A DNA stretch of 64,000 nucleotides from Paenalicyclobacillus mengziensis (lineage in GTDB: Bacteria > Bacillota > Bacilli > Alicyclobacillales > Alicyclobacillaceae), in NCBI RefSeq assembly GCF_017298635.1, contig NZ_CP071182.1:4440001-4504000 (forward strand), read 5' to 3'. The notes below the pieces were generated by a model. That model searched no databases. It saw only the letters and a list, made by a program, of their open reading frames with translations, and was not told the DNA's origin. Below, piece after piece: positions 26,718 to 34,801 of this stretch. Both the position numbers and the translations under genes were made by a program. How positions within the stretch are numbered: the stretch's first letter is position 1; every line of letters starts with the position of its first letter.

Positions 26718-27404
26718 ATGGGTGCCAAGATACTCATTATCGACGATGAAGAGCAGATTTGCAGGCTTCTCCGTGTGACTTTACAGGCACATGGGTATAC
26801 GACGATAGAATCTTCATCAGGGAAGGAAGGTGTGCTTCAGGCCAATATGACGCGGCCTGACATCATCCTGCTCGACCTCGGATTGCCGGATATGGATGGT
26901 GCAAACGCGTTAGCGCAGATTCGAGAATGGTCGAATGTACCGATTATCATCGTAACCGCACGAGATGACGAACGAGGGAAGGTGATGGCCCTCGACAACG
27001 GAGCAGACGATTACATCACAAAACCTTTCGGAACGGACGAATTGATGGCCCGTATCCGCGTTGCGCTCCGGCACAGTGTTCATCAACAGGATGAACCTGT
27101 TCTGAATCTCGGACCTTTAACGATAGATCTTGCACGGCGAACTGTAGAACGCTGTGGAAAACAGATTAAACTGAGCCCCATCGAGTATGACCTGTTTAAG
27201 ACACTGGCAACCCACGCGGGCCGAGTCATCACACATACCCAATTAGTGAGACTCGTGTGGAAAGAACAGCCCTACGAGACAGCAAGTCATTATCTGCGCG
27301 TATATATCGGCTATTTGCGCAAGAAGCTGGAAGATGACCCAACGAAACCTACGCTCATTATCACCGAACCAGGGGTGGGGTACCGATTCGTCGTATCCAC
27401 ATAA
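26718..27404 (+). CDS. kdpE: Response regulator KdpE
   Basis: A 228-residue OmpR-type regulator. The receiver domain has the acidic pair Asp9-Asp10, the phosphoacceptor Asp53 (LLDLGLPDMDG) and the conserved Lys in YITKPF. The winged-helix domain ends GVGYRFV. It should activate the divergent kdp operon under potassium limitation. No kdpD histidine kinase gene lies in this window, which is unusual because kdpD normally precedes kdpE. A small CATGAGC/GCTCATG hairpin separates it from the stress-protein gene. Confidence 0.92.
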   Translation: MGAKILIIDDEEQICRLLRVTLQAHGYTTIESSSGKEGVLQANMTRPDIILLDLGLPDMDGANALAQIREWSNVPIIIVTARDDERGKVMALDNGADDYITKPFGTDELMARIRVALRHSVHQQDEPVLNLGPLTIDLARRTVERCGKQIKLSPIEYDLFKTLATHAGRVITHTQLVRLVWKEQPYETASHYLRVYIGYLRKKLEDDPTKPTLIITEPGVGYRFVVST

Positions 27405-27405
27405 A

Positions 27406-27440
27406 GGCCGCCTCCCTCTTAGAGGTTGGCGGCCCTCTTT
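27406..27440 (+). terminator. Terminator after kdpE
   Basis: GGCCGCC (27406-27412) pairs with GGCGGCC (27428-27434), followed by CTCTTT. It lies between convergent kdpE and the OYE gene. Confidence 0.75.
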
Positions 27441-27442
27441 AC

Positions 27443-28558
27443 TCAGATGCCTGGGAACCAGCCCGGTGTGCTCACGATCCGTTGCCACAAAGGCTCCGGA
27501 ACATGCAGCCGTTCCCGGTCCTCCTTCGCCAGTGTTGTGGCAATTTCCGACTCTCTTGCTTGTTCGACTTTCTCAATCCAGTCTGGGTCCATGATAATCT
27601 CTCGTCCTAAAGCCACCACAGCTGCGCCCGTGGCTTGTAATGCCTCGATGGCGTCATCTGGCGTTCGAATTGCACCGACCCCAATGACCGGAACGCGATC
27701 GGCGGCCTGTTGCACAATCAATTCCAACCTCGATTGAACGGTCTCTTTGCTTCTCGGCTTTGAACGAAAGTCCTGCAATGACACGTGTAAGTAATCTAGA
27801 TGTTCATCCGCTAAGACGCCCACAAGGGCCAAGGTGTCATCCATTGTGATGCCAGGAACCGTCGCTTCCTCCGGGGAAAAGCGATAGCCAACAATGAACG
27901 GTTTGGTTGCAAACTGGCGTACCACACGCTTCACTTCATGGACAACAGCTAGTGGAAAACTCATCCTTTTCTCCAAACTCCCGCCCCACTCGTCCGTGCG
28001 CTGATTTGAGTGAGGAGAAAAGAACTGCTGAATGAGGTACCCATTTGCGCCGTGAATTTCCACACCATCGTATCCGGCTTCAATAGCGCGCCGTGTCGCC
28101 TCACCAAAAGCAATGACAATATCGCGGACTTCATGGTCTTCAAGCGGCCTCGGTACGACCGCACCCTCTTGGCCTGCAACTGCACTGGCACTGACAACGT
28201 CCGCGTTCGGAACAAGCGCTGGGGGACAACTGCGGCCGCCATGAAAAATCTGGAGAATCGCCTTCGCACCCTCATCCTGAATGGTGTGCGCCAATTGGCG
28301 TAAGCTTGGGATCATGGCGTCGTCGTGTACAGAGAACTCTCCAGGGAAACCCTTCCCATTCGGTCTGACATACGCACAGGCGGTAATGACCATGCCAACG
28401 CCCTTAGAACGCCTGCGGTAATAGTCCACTTCAGCCTCCGTAACTGTACCATCCTCGTGTGAGGAAAAGTTTGTCATTGGTGCCATCGCTACTCGATTCT
28501 TAACAGCAACGCCGCCAAGAGTGATTGGCTGAAAAAGCGGTGTATATGCTGGATTCAC
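27443..28558 (-). CDS. Old Yellow Enzyme family NADH:flavin oxidoreductase
   Basis: A 371-residue TIM-barrel flavoprotein. The FMN and active-site blocks NRVAMAPMTNF, GVEIHGANGYL and QFFSPHSNQRTDEWGGS are those of the OYE/YqjM group. Such enzymes reduce activated C=C bonds of enals, enones and nitro compounds with NAD(P)H. The start is GTG at 28558 with AAGGAG 9 nt upstream. Monocistronic; the physiological substrate is unknown. Confidence 0.9.
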   Translation of the reverse strand: MNPAYTPLFQPITLGGVAVKNRVAMAPMTNFSSHEDGTVTEAEVDYYRRRSKGVGMVITACAYVRPNGKGFPGEFSVHDDAMIPSLRQLAHTIQDEGAKAILQIFHGGRSCPPALVPNADVVSASAVAGQEGAVVPRPLEDHEVRDIVIAFGEATRRAIEAGYDGVEIHGANGYLIQQFFSPHSNQRTDEWGGSLEKRMSFPLAVVHEVKRVVRQFATKPFIVGYRFSPEEATVPGITMDDTLALVGVLADEHLDYLHVSLQDFRSKPRSKETVQSRLELIVQQAADRVPVIGVGAIRTPDDAIEALQATGAAVVALGREIIMDPDWIEKVEQARESEIATTLAKEDRERLHVPEPLWQRIVSTPGWFPGI

Positions 28559-28876
28559 TAGTGGTCACTCCTTGTCGTAAGTCGTTCTCAACGTGTGATG
28601 AACGTGTGATACAAGATGAACTCCTTGTCGAGACCTGTATTCCACCGTGCGAGAACGAATTATATCACTTACAAAAAAGAAGTTCAAAACAAGTTTGCGT
28701 GAAGCCCGTGGCTAGATGGAAGTACGCCTCGTCCACTCGTAGAGGCATCCACGCCTCTTTTTCGTTCGCTGTTCCAAAAAAACTGTCCACAAGTACAGTT
28801 GGCACCCGTACTTGTGGACAGAGTAAGACTAGGATGGTTCGTCGTTCAGCAGACCTAACGGAATCAGCGTACAGAA
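28559..28876. other. Intergenic region with two hairpins
   Basis: No protein gene. It holds the qox terminator (28774-28819) and a second plus-strand hairpin, AGAGGC/GCCTCT at 28741-28758 followed by TTTTT. No plus-strand gene leads into that second hairpin. Confidence 0.5.
28774..28819 (-). terminator. Strong terminator of the quinol oxidase operon
   Basis: GTCCACAAGTAC (28785-28796) pairs perfectly with GTACTTGTGGAC (28808-28819). On the minus strand AGTTTTTTTGG follows. Confidence 0.9.
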
Positions 28877-29224
28877 TCAGGATACTGCAGACTTAAATGT
28901 CATGACCCAAATCGTGCCCACGACAACAACGGCTGCAAAGCCGACACCTGTATAGATAAATATCCGTTGAAAGGTGTCCCCGTGAATGCGTTCCGTTAAG
29001 TGCATGAACATAAATAGTTGCACCAGCATCTGGAATATGGCGAGGACCACAATAATCGTGAGCGTCATCCTCGTCGGCAAATGCAATTTCAGCGCCGCAC
29101 CAAACGCCAACACTGTCAGCACCAGTGAAATAATGTAGCCAATAATGTGTTTCCACGGAAACGTCTCATGATGATGGTTCTGCGACAACGGTTGTTTGTG
29201 TGCCTCGGCACTTGGCTGTGACAT
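28877..29224 (-). CDS. qoxD: Quinol oxidase subunit IV
   Basis: A 115-residue three-helix protein of the CyoD/QoxD family with the FMHL block in the second-third helix region. It supports assembly of the heme-copper oxidase. A His-rich N-terminal stretch (QNHHHE) is present. It is one base from subunit III and is the last gene of the operon before the strong terminator. Confidence 0.9.
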   Translation of the reverse strand: MSQPSAEAHKQPLSQNHHHETFPWKHIIGYIISLVLTVLAFGAALKLHLPTRMTLTIIVVLAIFQMLVQLFMFMHLTERIHGDTFQRIFIYTGVGFAAVVVVGTIWVMTFKSAVS

Positions 29225-29225
29225 A

Positions 29226-29867
29226 TTAGATCACCTTCCCCGTCAGATATACGGCTGTGAAGATGAAAATCCAGACGACATCCAGGAAGTGCCAGTAGAG
29301 ACCGACGATAAACACTTTGCGTGAGGTCATCGAGTTAATGCCACGGCGCCAAACTTGGATAACCACCGATGTCATCCATAAGAGACCCATCGTCACGTGC
29401 GCACCGTGCGTACCGACCAGTGTAAAAAATGCGGTCAGAAACCCGGATCGTTGCATCGTTGCACCCGCATGGACGTCTGTCACAAACTCTTGGATTTCAA
29501 AGCCTAGGAATCCCAGGCCAAATGCGATAGTGACCAGCAACCAGGCGATGACGCCTTTCTTGTTCCCCCGCCTCATCTCGAATGTGGCAATCCCACACGT
29601 GAATGAGGAAGTTAATAGGAAGAAAGTCTCCCAAGCAAAGCCCTTGACAGCGTACAGCTGCTGGGATGTCGGCCCCCCCGCCGTCATACCATGCATGATA
29701 ATGTATGTTGCGAAGAGACAAGAGAACAGGATGACTTCAGCGGCCAGGAACACCCAAAACCCTAGAACGCGTAGGCTTCCGTCCTCCGTGGAAAATTCTA
29801 ATGGTGTATCGTGCTCCACTTGCTGCTCGGCTATTATACCGTGATTCACAACGGATTCCATCGTCAC
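29226..29867 (-). CDS. qoxC: Quinol oxidase subunit III
   Basis: A 213-residue five-helix subunit of the CyoC/QoxC type with the HGxHVTMG block (VGTHGAHVTMG) and a GLYWHFLDVVWIF ending. The start (GTG, or ATG two codons on) overlaps the subunit I stop. It packs against subunit I and stabilises turnover. Confidence 0.93.
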   Translation of the reverse strand: MTMESVVNHGIIAEQQVEHDTPLEFSTEDGSLRVLGFWVFLAAEVILFSCLFATYIIMHGMTAGGPTSQQLYAVKGFAWETFFLLTSSFTCGIATFEMRRGNKKGVIAWLLVTIAFGLGFLGFEIQEFVTDVHAGATMQRSGFLTAFFTLVGTHGAHVTMGLLWMTSVVIQVWRRGINSMTSRKVFIVGLYWHFLDVVWIFIFTAVYLTGKVI

Positions 29868-31828
29868 AGCCTCCCGAGCGCTTTCTCGGTCTGCTCTACA
29901 GTTGAGACCGGAATGTGATGATAGTAATCAAACTCAAAGGAACGCCAAGCCATAATGACCATCACGGACAGCAGGCCTAGAACCACGAATACATACCACT
30001 CAAAGACAAAGCCGAAACCAGCCACGAACATGGACAATCCGATGAGGAATGGACGGCCAGAACTCTTCGGCATATGGATTGGCTGAATTGTTGGTTCTGC
30101 AAACTCTTGCTGGAATTTACCGCGCTTGATGTACCACCACTCGTCGCGACCATGGATAACCGGCGTACGCGCAAAATTGTACTCTGGTGCCGGAGACGGA
30201 AGAGACCACTCAAGTGTACGGCCATCCCATGGGTCCTCGGACACTCCGCGTGGCATATGGCGAATGCTCCAGACAATTTGATAGACCAAGATGAGAAAAC
30301 CGACGCCCATCATGAAGCCACCGATGGTCGAGATAAAGTTTGGAATCCACCAGCCAAGTCCAGACGGATAGGTGTACATTCTGCGTGTCATACCCATCAA
30401 ACCGAGCAAGAACTGAGGCAAGAAACATACGTTGAAGCCAATCACAAACCACCAGAACGCATGTTTACCGCGCCGTTCATCCAATTGGAAGCCAAACATC
30501 TTTGGCCACCAGTAGTACAGCCCGGCCAGCATACCGAAGACGGTACCGCCGATTAACGTATAGTGAAAGTGCGCGATGAGAAAGTAACTATTATGGAACT
30601 GGTAGTCAGCAGGCGCAACCGCGAGCATGACACCGGTCACGCCACCGCCAAGCACAAACGACGGGATGAACGCGGACGTCCACATCATCGGCAAGGTAAA
30701 TCGAATTCTTCCTTTGTACATGGTGGAGAGCCAGTTAAAGATCTTCACACCGGTCGGAATCGCAATGGCCATCGTTGAGATTCCAAAAAACGAGTTAACT
30801 GCCGCTCCGGCACCCATCGTAAAGAAATGGTGTACCCAGACGCCAAAGCTAAGAAATGTGATTGCCACCATCGAGCCCACCATGGCGGAATATCCAAACA
30901 GCCGTTTGCTGGAAAAAGTACTGACGACTTCTGAGAAAATCCCGAAAGCAGGCAAGATGACGATATACACCTCAGGATGGCCCCAAATCCAGAACTCGTT
31001 GATGTAGTTCATCGGCATACCACCTGCTGTGGTGGTAAAGAAGTGAGCACCCGCTATTCGGTCAATCAGCAATTGTGCTAGCACAACCGTTAGAGCAGGG
31101 AATGCAAACACAATCAGGGCTGACGTAATCAGAATTGACCATACAAACATTGGCATTTTCATCAGGGTCATGCCCGGTGCACGCATCTTAAGTATCGTGA
31201 CGATGAAGTTGACACCCGTCGCGATGGTTCCAATGCCGGCGATTTGCAGTGCCATGATGTAGAAATTTTCTCCTGGACCGGGATCGAACATCTTCTCAAC
31301 GTATGGCGGATACGAGGTCCACCCTCCGTCAGGAGAACCGCCAAACACAAACGACACATTCAGCAGCATCGCTCCAAAGAAAAACAGCCAAAACGAAATT
31401 GCGTTTAGATAAGGAAATGCAACGTCACGTGCGCCAATCATGAGCGGGACAGCAACGTTCATGAGTCCAATCACGAACGGCATTGCCATAAACAGAATCA
31501 TGATTGTTCCGTGTGTGGTAAAAATTTCATCGTAGTGCTGTGCCGTCAGAAAGTGTTCATTTGGAAATGCCAACTGACTGCGCATCAGCAGTGCGTCGAC
31601 GCCTCCGCGGAACAGCATCAGCAGTGCTGCGATGATATACATGATCCCGATCTTTTTATGGTCTACTGTGGTTAACCACTCTTTCCACAGCCACTTGAAA
31701 GCCTTGAAGTAGACGAGCACTGCGATGATGCCTATGGATGTGAGGCCAATGAGCACATCAGAGATCCAGATGAGCGGGCCTTCTTTCCACATCAGAAACG
31801 TATTCGCAAAGTGCATGAACTGGCTCAT
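29864..31828 (-). CDS. qoxB: Quinol oxidase subunit I
   Basis: About 654 residues and some 14 to 15 helices. The heme-copper core is visible: the heme-ligand HGTIMILFMAMP region, WIWGHPEVYIVILPAFG with the Glu and cross-linked His-Tyr of A1-type oxidases, and a YALL-type HHFFTMG block. It reduces oxygen to water and pumps protons. The start at 31828 is an ATG with AAAGGAGG 12 nt upstream. Heme type (a or b) cannot be read. Confidence 0.96.
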   Translation of the reverse strand: MSQFMHFANTFLMWKEGPLIWISDVLIGLTSIGIIAVLVYFKAFKWLWKEWLTTVDHKKIGIMYIIAALLMLFRGGVDALLMRSQLAFPNEHFLTAQHYDEIFTTHGTIMILFMAMPFVIGLMNVAVPLMIGARDVAFPYLNAISFWLFFFGAMLLNVSFVFGGSPDGGWTSYPPYVEKMFDPGPGENFYIMALQIAGIGTIATGVNFIVTILKMRAPGMTLMKMPMFVWSILITSALIVFAFPALTVVLAQLLIDRIAGAHFFTTTAGGMPMNYINEFWIWGHPEVYIVILPAFGIFSEVVSTFSSKRLFGYSAMVGSMVAITFLSFGVWVHHFFTMGAGAAVNSFFGISTMAIAIPTGVKIFNWLSTMYKGRIRFTLPMMWTSAFIPSFVLGGGVTGVMLAVAPADYQFHNSYFLIAHFHYTLIGGTVFGMLAGLYYWWPKMFGFQLDERRGKHAFWWFVIGFNVCFLPQFLLGLMGMTRRMYTYPSGLGWWIPNFISTIGGFMMGVGFLILVYQIVWSIRHMPRGVSEDPWDGRTLEWSLPSPAPEYNFARTPVIHGRDEWWYIKRGKFQQEFAEPTIQPIHMPKSSGRPFLIGLSMFVAGFGFVFEWYVFVVLGLLSVMVIMAWRSFEFDYYHHIPVSTVEQTEKALGRL

Positions 31829-31973
31829 CAAACCGGGTACCCTCCTTTGCATTCAAATCGATGTAAGTTCTTCCAAGGAAGATGTGACTTTCATCACACT
31901 GAATTTCTTGGGTGTAGCTTAAGCTCATATCAAGCAACTCGGCTGTAACCAGAAAACTTACGAGCCACTTCAG

Positions 31974-32022
31974 ACGTAGAGTTATGAGCCAGACTTACAC
32001 GTAGAGTTACGAGCCAGACTTA
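31974..32022. repeat. 25-bp tandem duplication across the qoxA stop codon
   Basis: Two copies of a unit beginning ACGTAGAGTTA and containing GAGCCAGACTT, period 25 bp with one difference, plus a weaker third near 31950. The qoxA stop lies inside one copy, so the duplication sets the end of the protein and the qoxA-qoxB spacer. Confidence 0.75.
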
Positions 32023-32987
32023 CTGGAAGACGAAGATGTAGACCCGGTTGATGAGTCTCCAGTATTTTGGATGTCGCTAGGTATTGGCATACCCGCTCTA
32101 ACTCCTGGCATACCCGTCTTGTACTTGGACCCGTTGTACTCATTCGGGTTCACAAAGCCGACGAAGTCCATGGTACCGACAGTCGAAGGCTGAAGTAGTT
32201 TTTGGTACTCGGTTGTGGTCAGCTTTGGTGAATTTGCCTTGACTTGCTTCACCCACTGCGCAAAATCTGCTTGTGATTTGGCAGTCACGTTGAATGTCAT
32301 ATGGGCAAACCCTGCTCCCGAATACTGGGCACTACGGCCAAGATAAGTGCCTGGTGAATCCGCCTGCAACCACAGCCCCAAGTCTTTCCCTGGCATATCC
32401 ATCTCCATACCGCCAAGTGCAGGAATCCAGAAAGAGTTCATAGGACCGATAGCCGTTAATTGAAAATCCACTGGCTGACCTACTGGAATCTCGATATGAT
32501 TCACCGTCTCGATGCCGTACTGAGGATACGCGAACAACCATTTCCACTCATCCGATGCCACATAGATGACGACGGTTTGCTTGGATGGGTTCGGATTGGT
32601 GTTGGACTTCGCTGCAACAGCCGGTGCTGGTGGCTTGAGCAGTTTAAAGGTGACTATTACTGTCGGGATCGCGATGGCGACCACAATGATAACCGGGATG
32701 ACTGTCCAAATTGTCTCCAACAACGTATTTCCGTCTGTCTCAGGTGGAATGTAGTCCTCGTTGTCGGGTCTCGCACGGTACTTGATCATGATCCACGCAA
32801 ATAGCGCAAACACGATGAGTGCAACAGCCGCCATCAGAATAAACGGAAAGACTATCAACTTGAGTTCTTCTTGCCCTACTGGTCCCTTCGGCTGCAAGAC
32901 TGGGACTTTCACTCCACAGCCAGTCAGCAGGAAGACCAGAATAGCCGACGTAACCCCGGTCTTCAACCAGCGTCTCGTTCGACGCAT
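32007..32987 (-). CDS. qoxA: Quinol oxidase subunit II
   Basis: A 326-residue lipoprotein. A basic signal peptide ends in the lipobox LTGC, followed by two helices and an extracytoplasmic cupredoxin domain. The Cys ligands of a CuA centre are absent at the expected place (SAQYSGAGFAH), so the oxidase takes electrons from quinol, not cytochrome c. The Ser/Thr-rich C-terminal tail is low complexity. First gene of the operon; GGGGGG precedes the ATG. An 11-bp repeat array lies upstream. Confidence 0.94.
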   Translation of the reverse strand: MRRTRRWLKTGVTSAILVFLLTGCGVKVPVLQPKGPVGQEELKLIVFPFILMAAVALIVFALFAWIMIKYRARPDNEDYIPPETDGNTLLETIWTVIPVIIVVAIAIPTVIVTFKLLKPPAPAVAAKSNTNPNPSKQTVVIYVASDEWKWLFAYPQYGIETVNHIEIPVGQPVDFQLTAIGPMNSFWIPALGGMEMDMPGKDLGLWLQADSPGTYLGRSAQYSGAGFAHMTFNVTAKSQADFAQWVKQVKANSPKLTTTEYQKLLQPSTVGTMDFVGFVNPNEYNGSKYKTGMPGVRAGMPIPSDIQNTGDSSTGSTSSSSSKSGS

Positions 32988-33123
32988 AGATTCCCCCCCC
33001 TGTTCATTAACAAAATCGACCGCACATACCTCACCCGCGCATGGTACAACTTAGGTTAAATTCTGTGCTTATGAAACAGTATAAAGGTCTGGGATCTCCG
33101 TTTGTCGAGAGGGATTCGTAGGT

Positions 33124-33162
33124 GTTCATGATTCGTTCACTATATGTTCACAGTCCGTTCAC
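33124..33162. promoter_or_regulatory. Four GTTCA(C) direct repeats at exact 11-bp spacing
   Basis: GTTCA starts at 33124, 33135, 33146 and 33157; the last three read GTTCAC. Direct repeats once per helical turn are typical of OmpR/PhoB-type regulators, and GTTCAC is close to the PHO box of Gram-positive PhoP. The array is about 140 bp upstream of qoxA. Confidence 0.6.
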
Positions 33163-33221
33163 ATACTTGCCGTTGCGGCTTTGGAGTACGTTTTATCTCC
33201 CCCAATGGTACTCACTTCATA

Positions 33222-33258
33222 GCAAAAAACCGCCTTAGACTAGACGACTCCAAGGCGG
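33222..33258 (-). terminator. Terminator of the TauE/SafE gene
   Basis: CCGCCTT (33230-33236) pairs with AAGGCGG (33252-33258); on the minus strand TTTTTT follows. Confidence 0.85.
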
Positions 33259-33320
33259 CATTATCGTTCACAATATGGCGGGGCACCGAGAATCTATGAG
33301 TCCTCACTCCAACCTAGAAA

Positions 33321-34115
33321 TCAGAAAATGTGAAGCGCTATCAAGTTCTTGTAAAGCATGTAACACGCTACCAGTATAATAACCACTGAAAAAATCACAC
33401 TTAGATAACGCTTGTTCTTTGACATTCGTGTAGCCAATCGAGCCCCAACGACGCCTCCTGCCAAACCACCAACGATGTACAAGATGACGACAAACCAATC
33501 GACTAAACCTGAAGCAGCATACGATATGGCAGTCGTTAATCCAAAGGTCCCCACAGAAAACAAAGAACTAGCAATGGCTTCAATAAGCCCCATACCAGTG
33601 GAAAAGAGCAACCCTGGTACAATCAAAAACCCGCCTCCGATGCCAAAGAACCCTGCTACTGCTCCGGTAGAGAATCCAACAGGGACGACACGAAATGTCT
33701 TCACCTTCAACCCTTGCGTTTCTTCGTGACTCTTTTCTTTCCGCGGGCGCAACATCAAAATGGCGATAATAATCATCAGAATCGCGAAAAGAAACAATAT
33801 TTCATTGTCATTGACCATCTTTCCGAATACAGAACCTACATACGCGCCTACGGCCCCAGGAATGGCAAATAAAACTGCTGGCCTCCACCTGATATTGCCC
33901 GCTCGCCAATGCGGTATGAGATTCATGAACGCATTCACTGAGACAGCCAAGGCAGTAGAACCGATGACAACATGAGGGTCATGGAGTCCGACTACGTACA
34001 AGAGCAACGGGACGGCAAGAATGGATCCGCCGCCGCCAATTAACCCAAGTGTAAACCCCACAATTCCACCAGAGAGAATTGACAACAAAATCTGAACGGC
34101 CGACAAATGTGGCAT
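33321..34115 (-). CDS. TauE/SafE-family sulfite or organosulfur exporter
   Basis: A 264-residue membrane protein with about eight helices and the two-fold GGGGS repeat of the family (LGLIGGGGSILAVPLLLY and FFGIGGGFLIVPGLL). It likely exports sulfite, sulfoacetate or a related anion. I chose the ATG at 34115 because AAAGGAGGAGG lies 6 nt upstream. Monocistronic. A CstR-like operator lies at 34143-34158, which would fit control by reactive sulfur. Confidence 0.88.
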   Translation of the reverse strand: MPHLSAVQILLSILSGGIVGFTLGLIGGGGSILAVPLLLYVVGLHDPHVVIGSTALAVSVNAFMNLIPHWRAGNIRWRPAVLFAIPGAVGAYVGSVFGKMVNDNEILFLFAILMIIIAILMLRPRKEKSHEETQGLKVKTFRVVPVGFSTGAVAGFFGIGGGFLIVPGLLFSTGMGLIEAIASSLFSVGTFGLTTAISYAASGLVDWFVVILYIVGGLAGGVVGARLATRMSKNKRYLSVIFSVVIILVACYMLYKNLIALHIF

Positions 34116-34142
34116 CCACACCCTCCTCCTTTTATCAGCATA

Positions 34143-34158
34143 ATACCGTATAGGGTAT
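34143..34158. promoter_or_regulatory. CstR/CsoR-like operator
   Basis: ATACCGTATAGGGTAT: ATACC and GGTAT arms across 6 bp, about 28 bp upstream of the exporter start. CsoR-type persulfide sensors use ATACC-GGTAT operators and often control TauE genes. No cstR gene is in the window. Confidence 0.45.
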
Positions 34159-34333
34159 ATAGAGAGCAAAACTTCGTTTAGGAAATTTTTGACACCTATA
34201 CGTGTTCTAGCCTATACGCGCTCCGCCGCCTATACGTTATGTAAGTTTGTTGAGTTTGTACAATTAGTTATACAAATCCATTCCATAAGAACGACTTATG
34301 AAAGTAGTGCGTACAGGTTCATATGTGAAGACG

Positions 34334-34359
34334 AAAAAAGGCAAACCAAAGGGTTCGCC
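34334..34359 (-). terminator. Minus-strand terminator-like hairpin
   Basis: GGCAAACC (34340-34347) pairs with GGTTCGCC (34352-34359) with one mismatch, and the minus strand continues TTTTTTCG. The nearest minus-strand gene upstream ends at 34802, beyond the hairpin array. Confidence 0.55.
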
Positions 34360-34482
34360 TTTCAGATTGTCGAGGAAGCTGCTGCTTTTGGCACTTCCTC
34401 GACGTTCCTTTGGTGCTTCGCTTCGTTGGTCCAGGGAAACTCCTCGCTGCCGACTGCCAGTCAACCCAGTCTGACGACAAGC

Positions 34483-34694
34483 AATAACACGCTGTGGAAG
34501 TGTTATCGGGCGTCTACCCAGTCTGACCAGCACGGAATAACGAGTTCGAGACGCGTTAAGTTCTCAACGCGGACGAATAACGCTTTGTGAAAGCGTTATT
34601 TCGATCCGTTACAGACAATAACGCGCCAGGAGCGCGTTATTTCCACTGAGCCTGGTTCGCGCAGAGTTGAATAACGCGTTTATAGCTCGTTATG
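34483..34694. repeat. Array of five 25-nt hairpin elements
   Basis: Five elements, each 25 nt and beginning AATAAC, start at 34483, 34536, 34576, 34617 and 34670, that is at steps of 53, 40, 41 and 53 bp. Each folds on itself (for example AATAACGCTTT with AAAGCGTTATT in the third). Stem sequences differ between copies but pairing is kept. Two relatives occur at 48403 and 48454. The first two are also preceded by the shared string CCCAGTCTGAC. Confidence 0.8.
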
Positions 34695-34801
34695 CACGAC
34701 AGCCCAACCACCACGCGACAGCCATAAGGTGCAAACCGACTAAAGACCATGCCGAGGTCAACAGGACACTTGTCGTTCCCTCAGAATGTATTTAAACCCG
34801 C

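Larger units (their letters stand above)
32988..33320. other. qox promoter region
   Basis: No gene. Contains the GTTCA array at 33124-33162 and the terminator of the TauE/SafE gene at 33222-33258. The qoxA promoter must lie between the array and 32988. Confidence 0.6.
34116..34801. other. Long gene-free region with hairpin array
   Basis: No coding region supported. The region holds the operator above, an imperfect terminator (34334-34359) and the five-hairpin array (34483-34694). All of it from 34801 down to 34334 could be the 3' untranslated region of the class II aldolase transcript. Confidence 0.55.

Noticed and set aside
34483-34694. CRISPR array
   Set aside because: Repeats are short, differ in sequence, fold individually, and spacing is 15-28 nt; no cas genes nearby.
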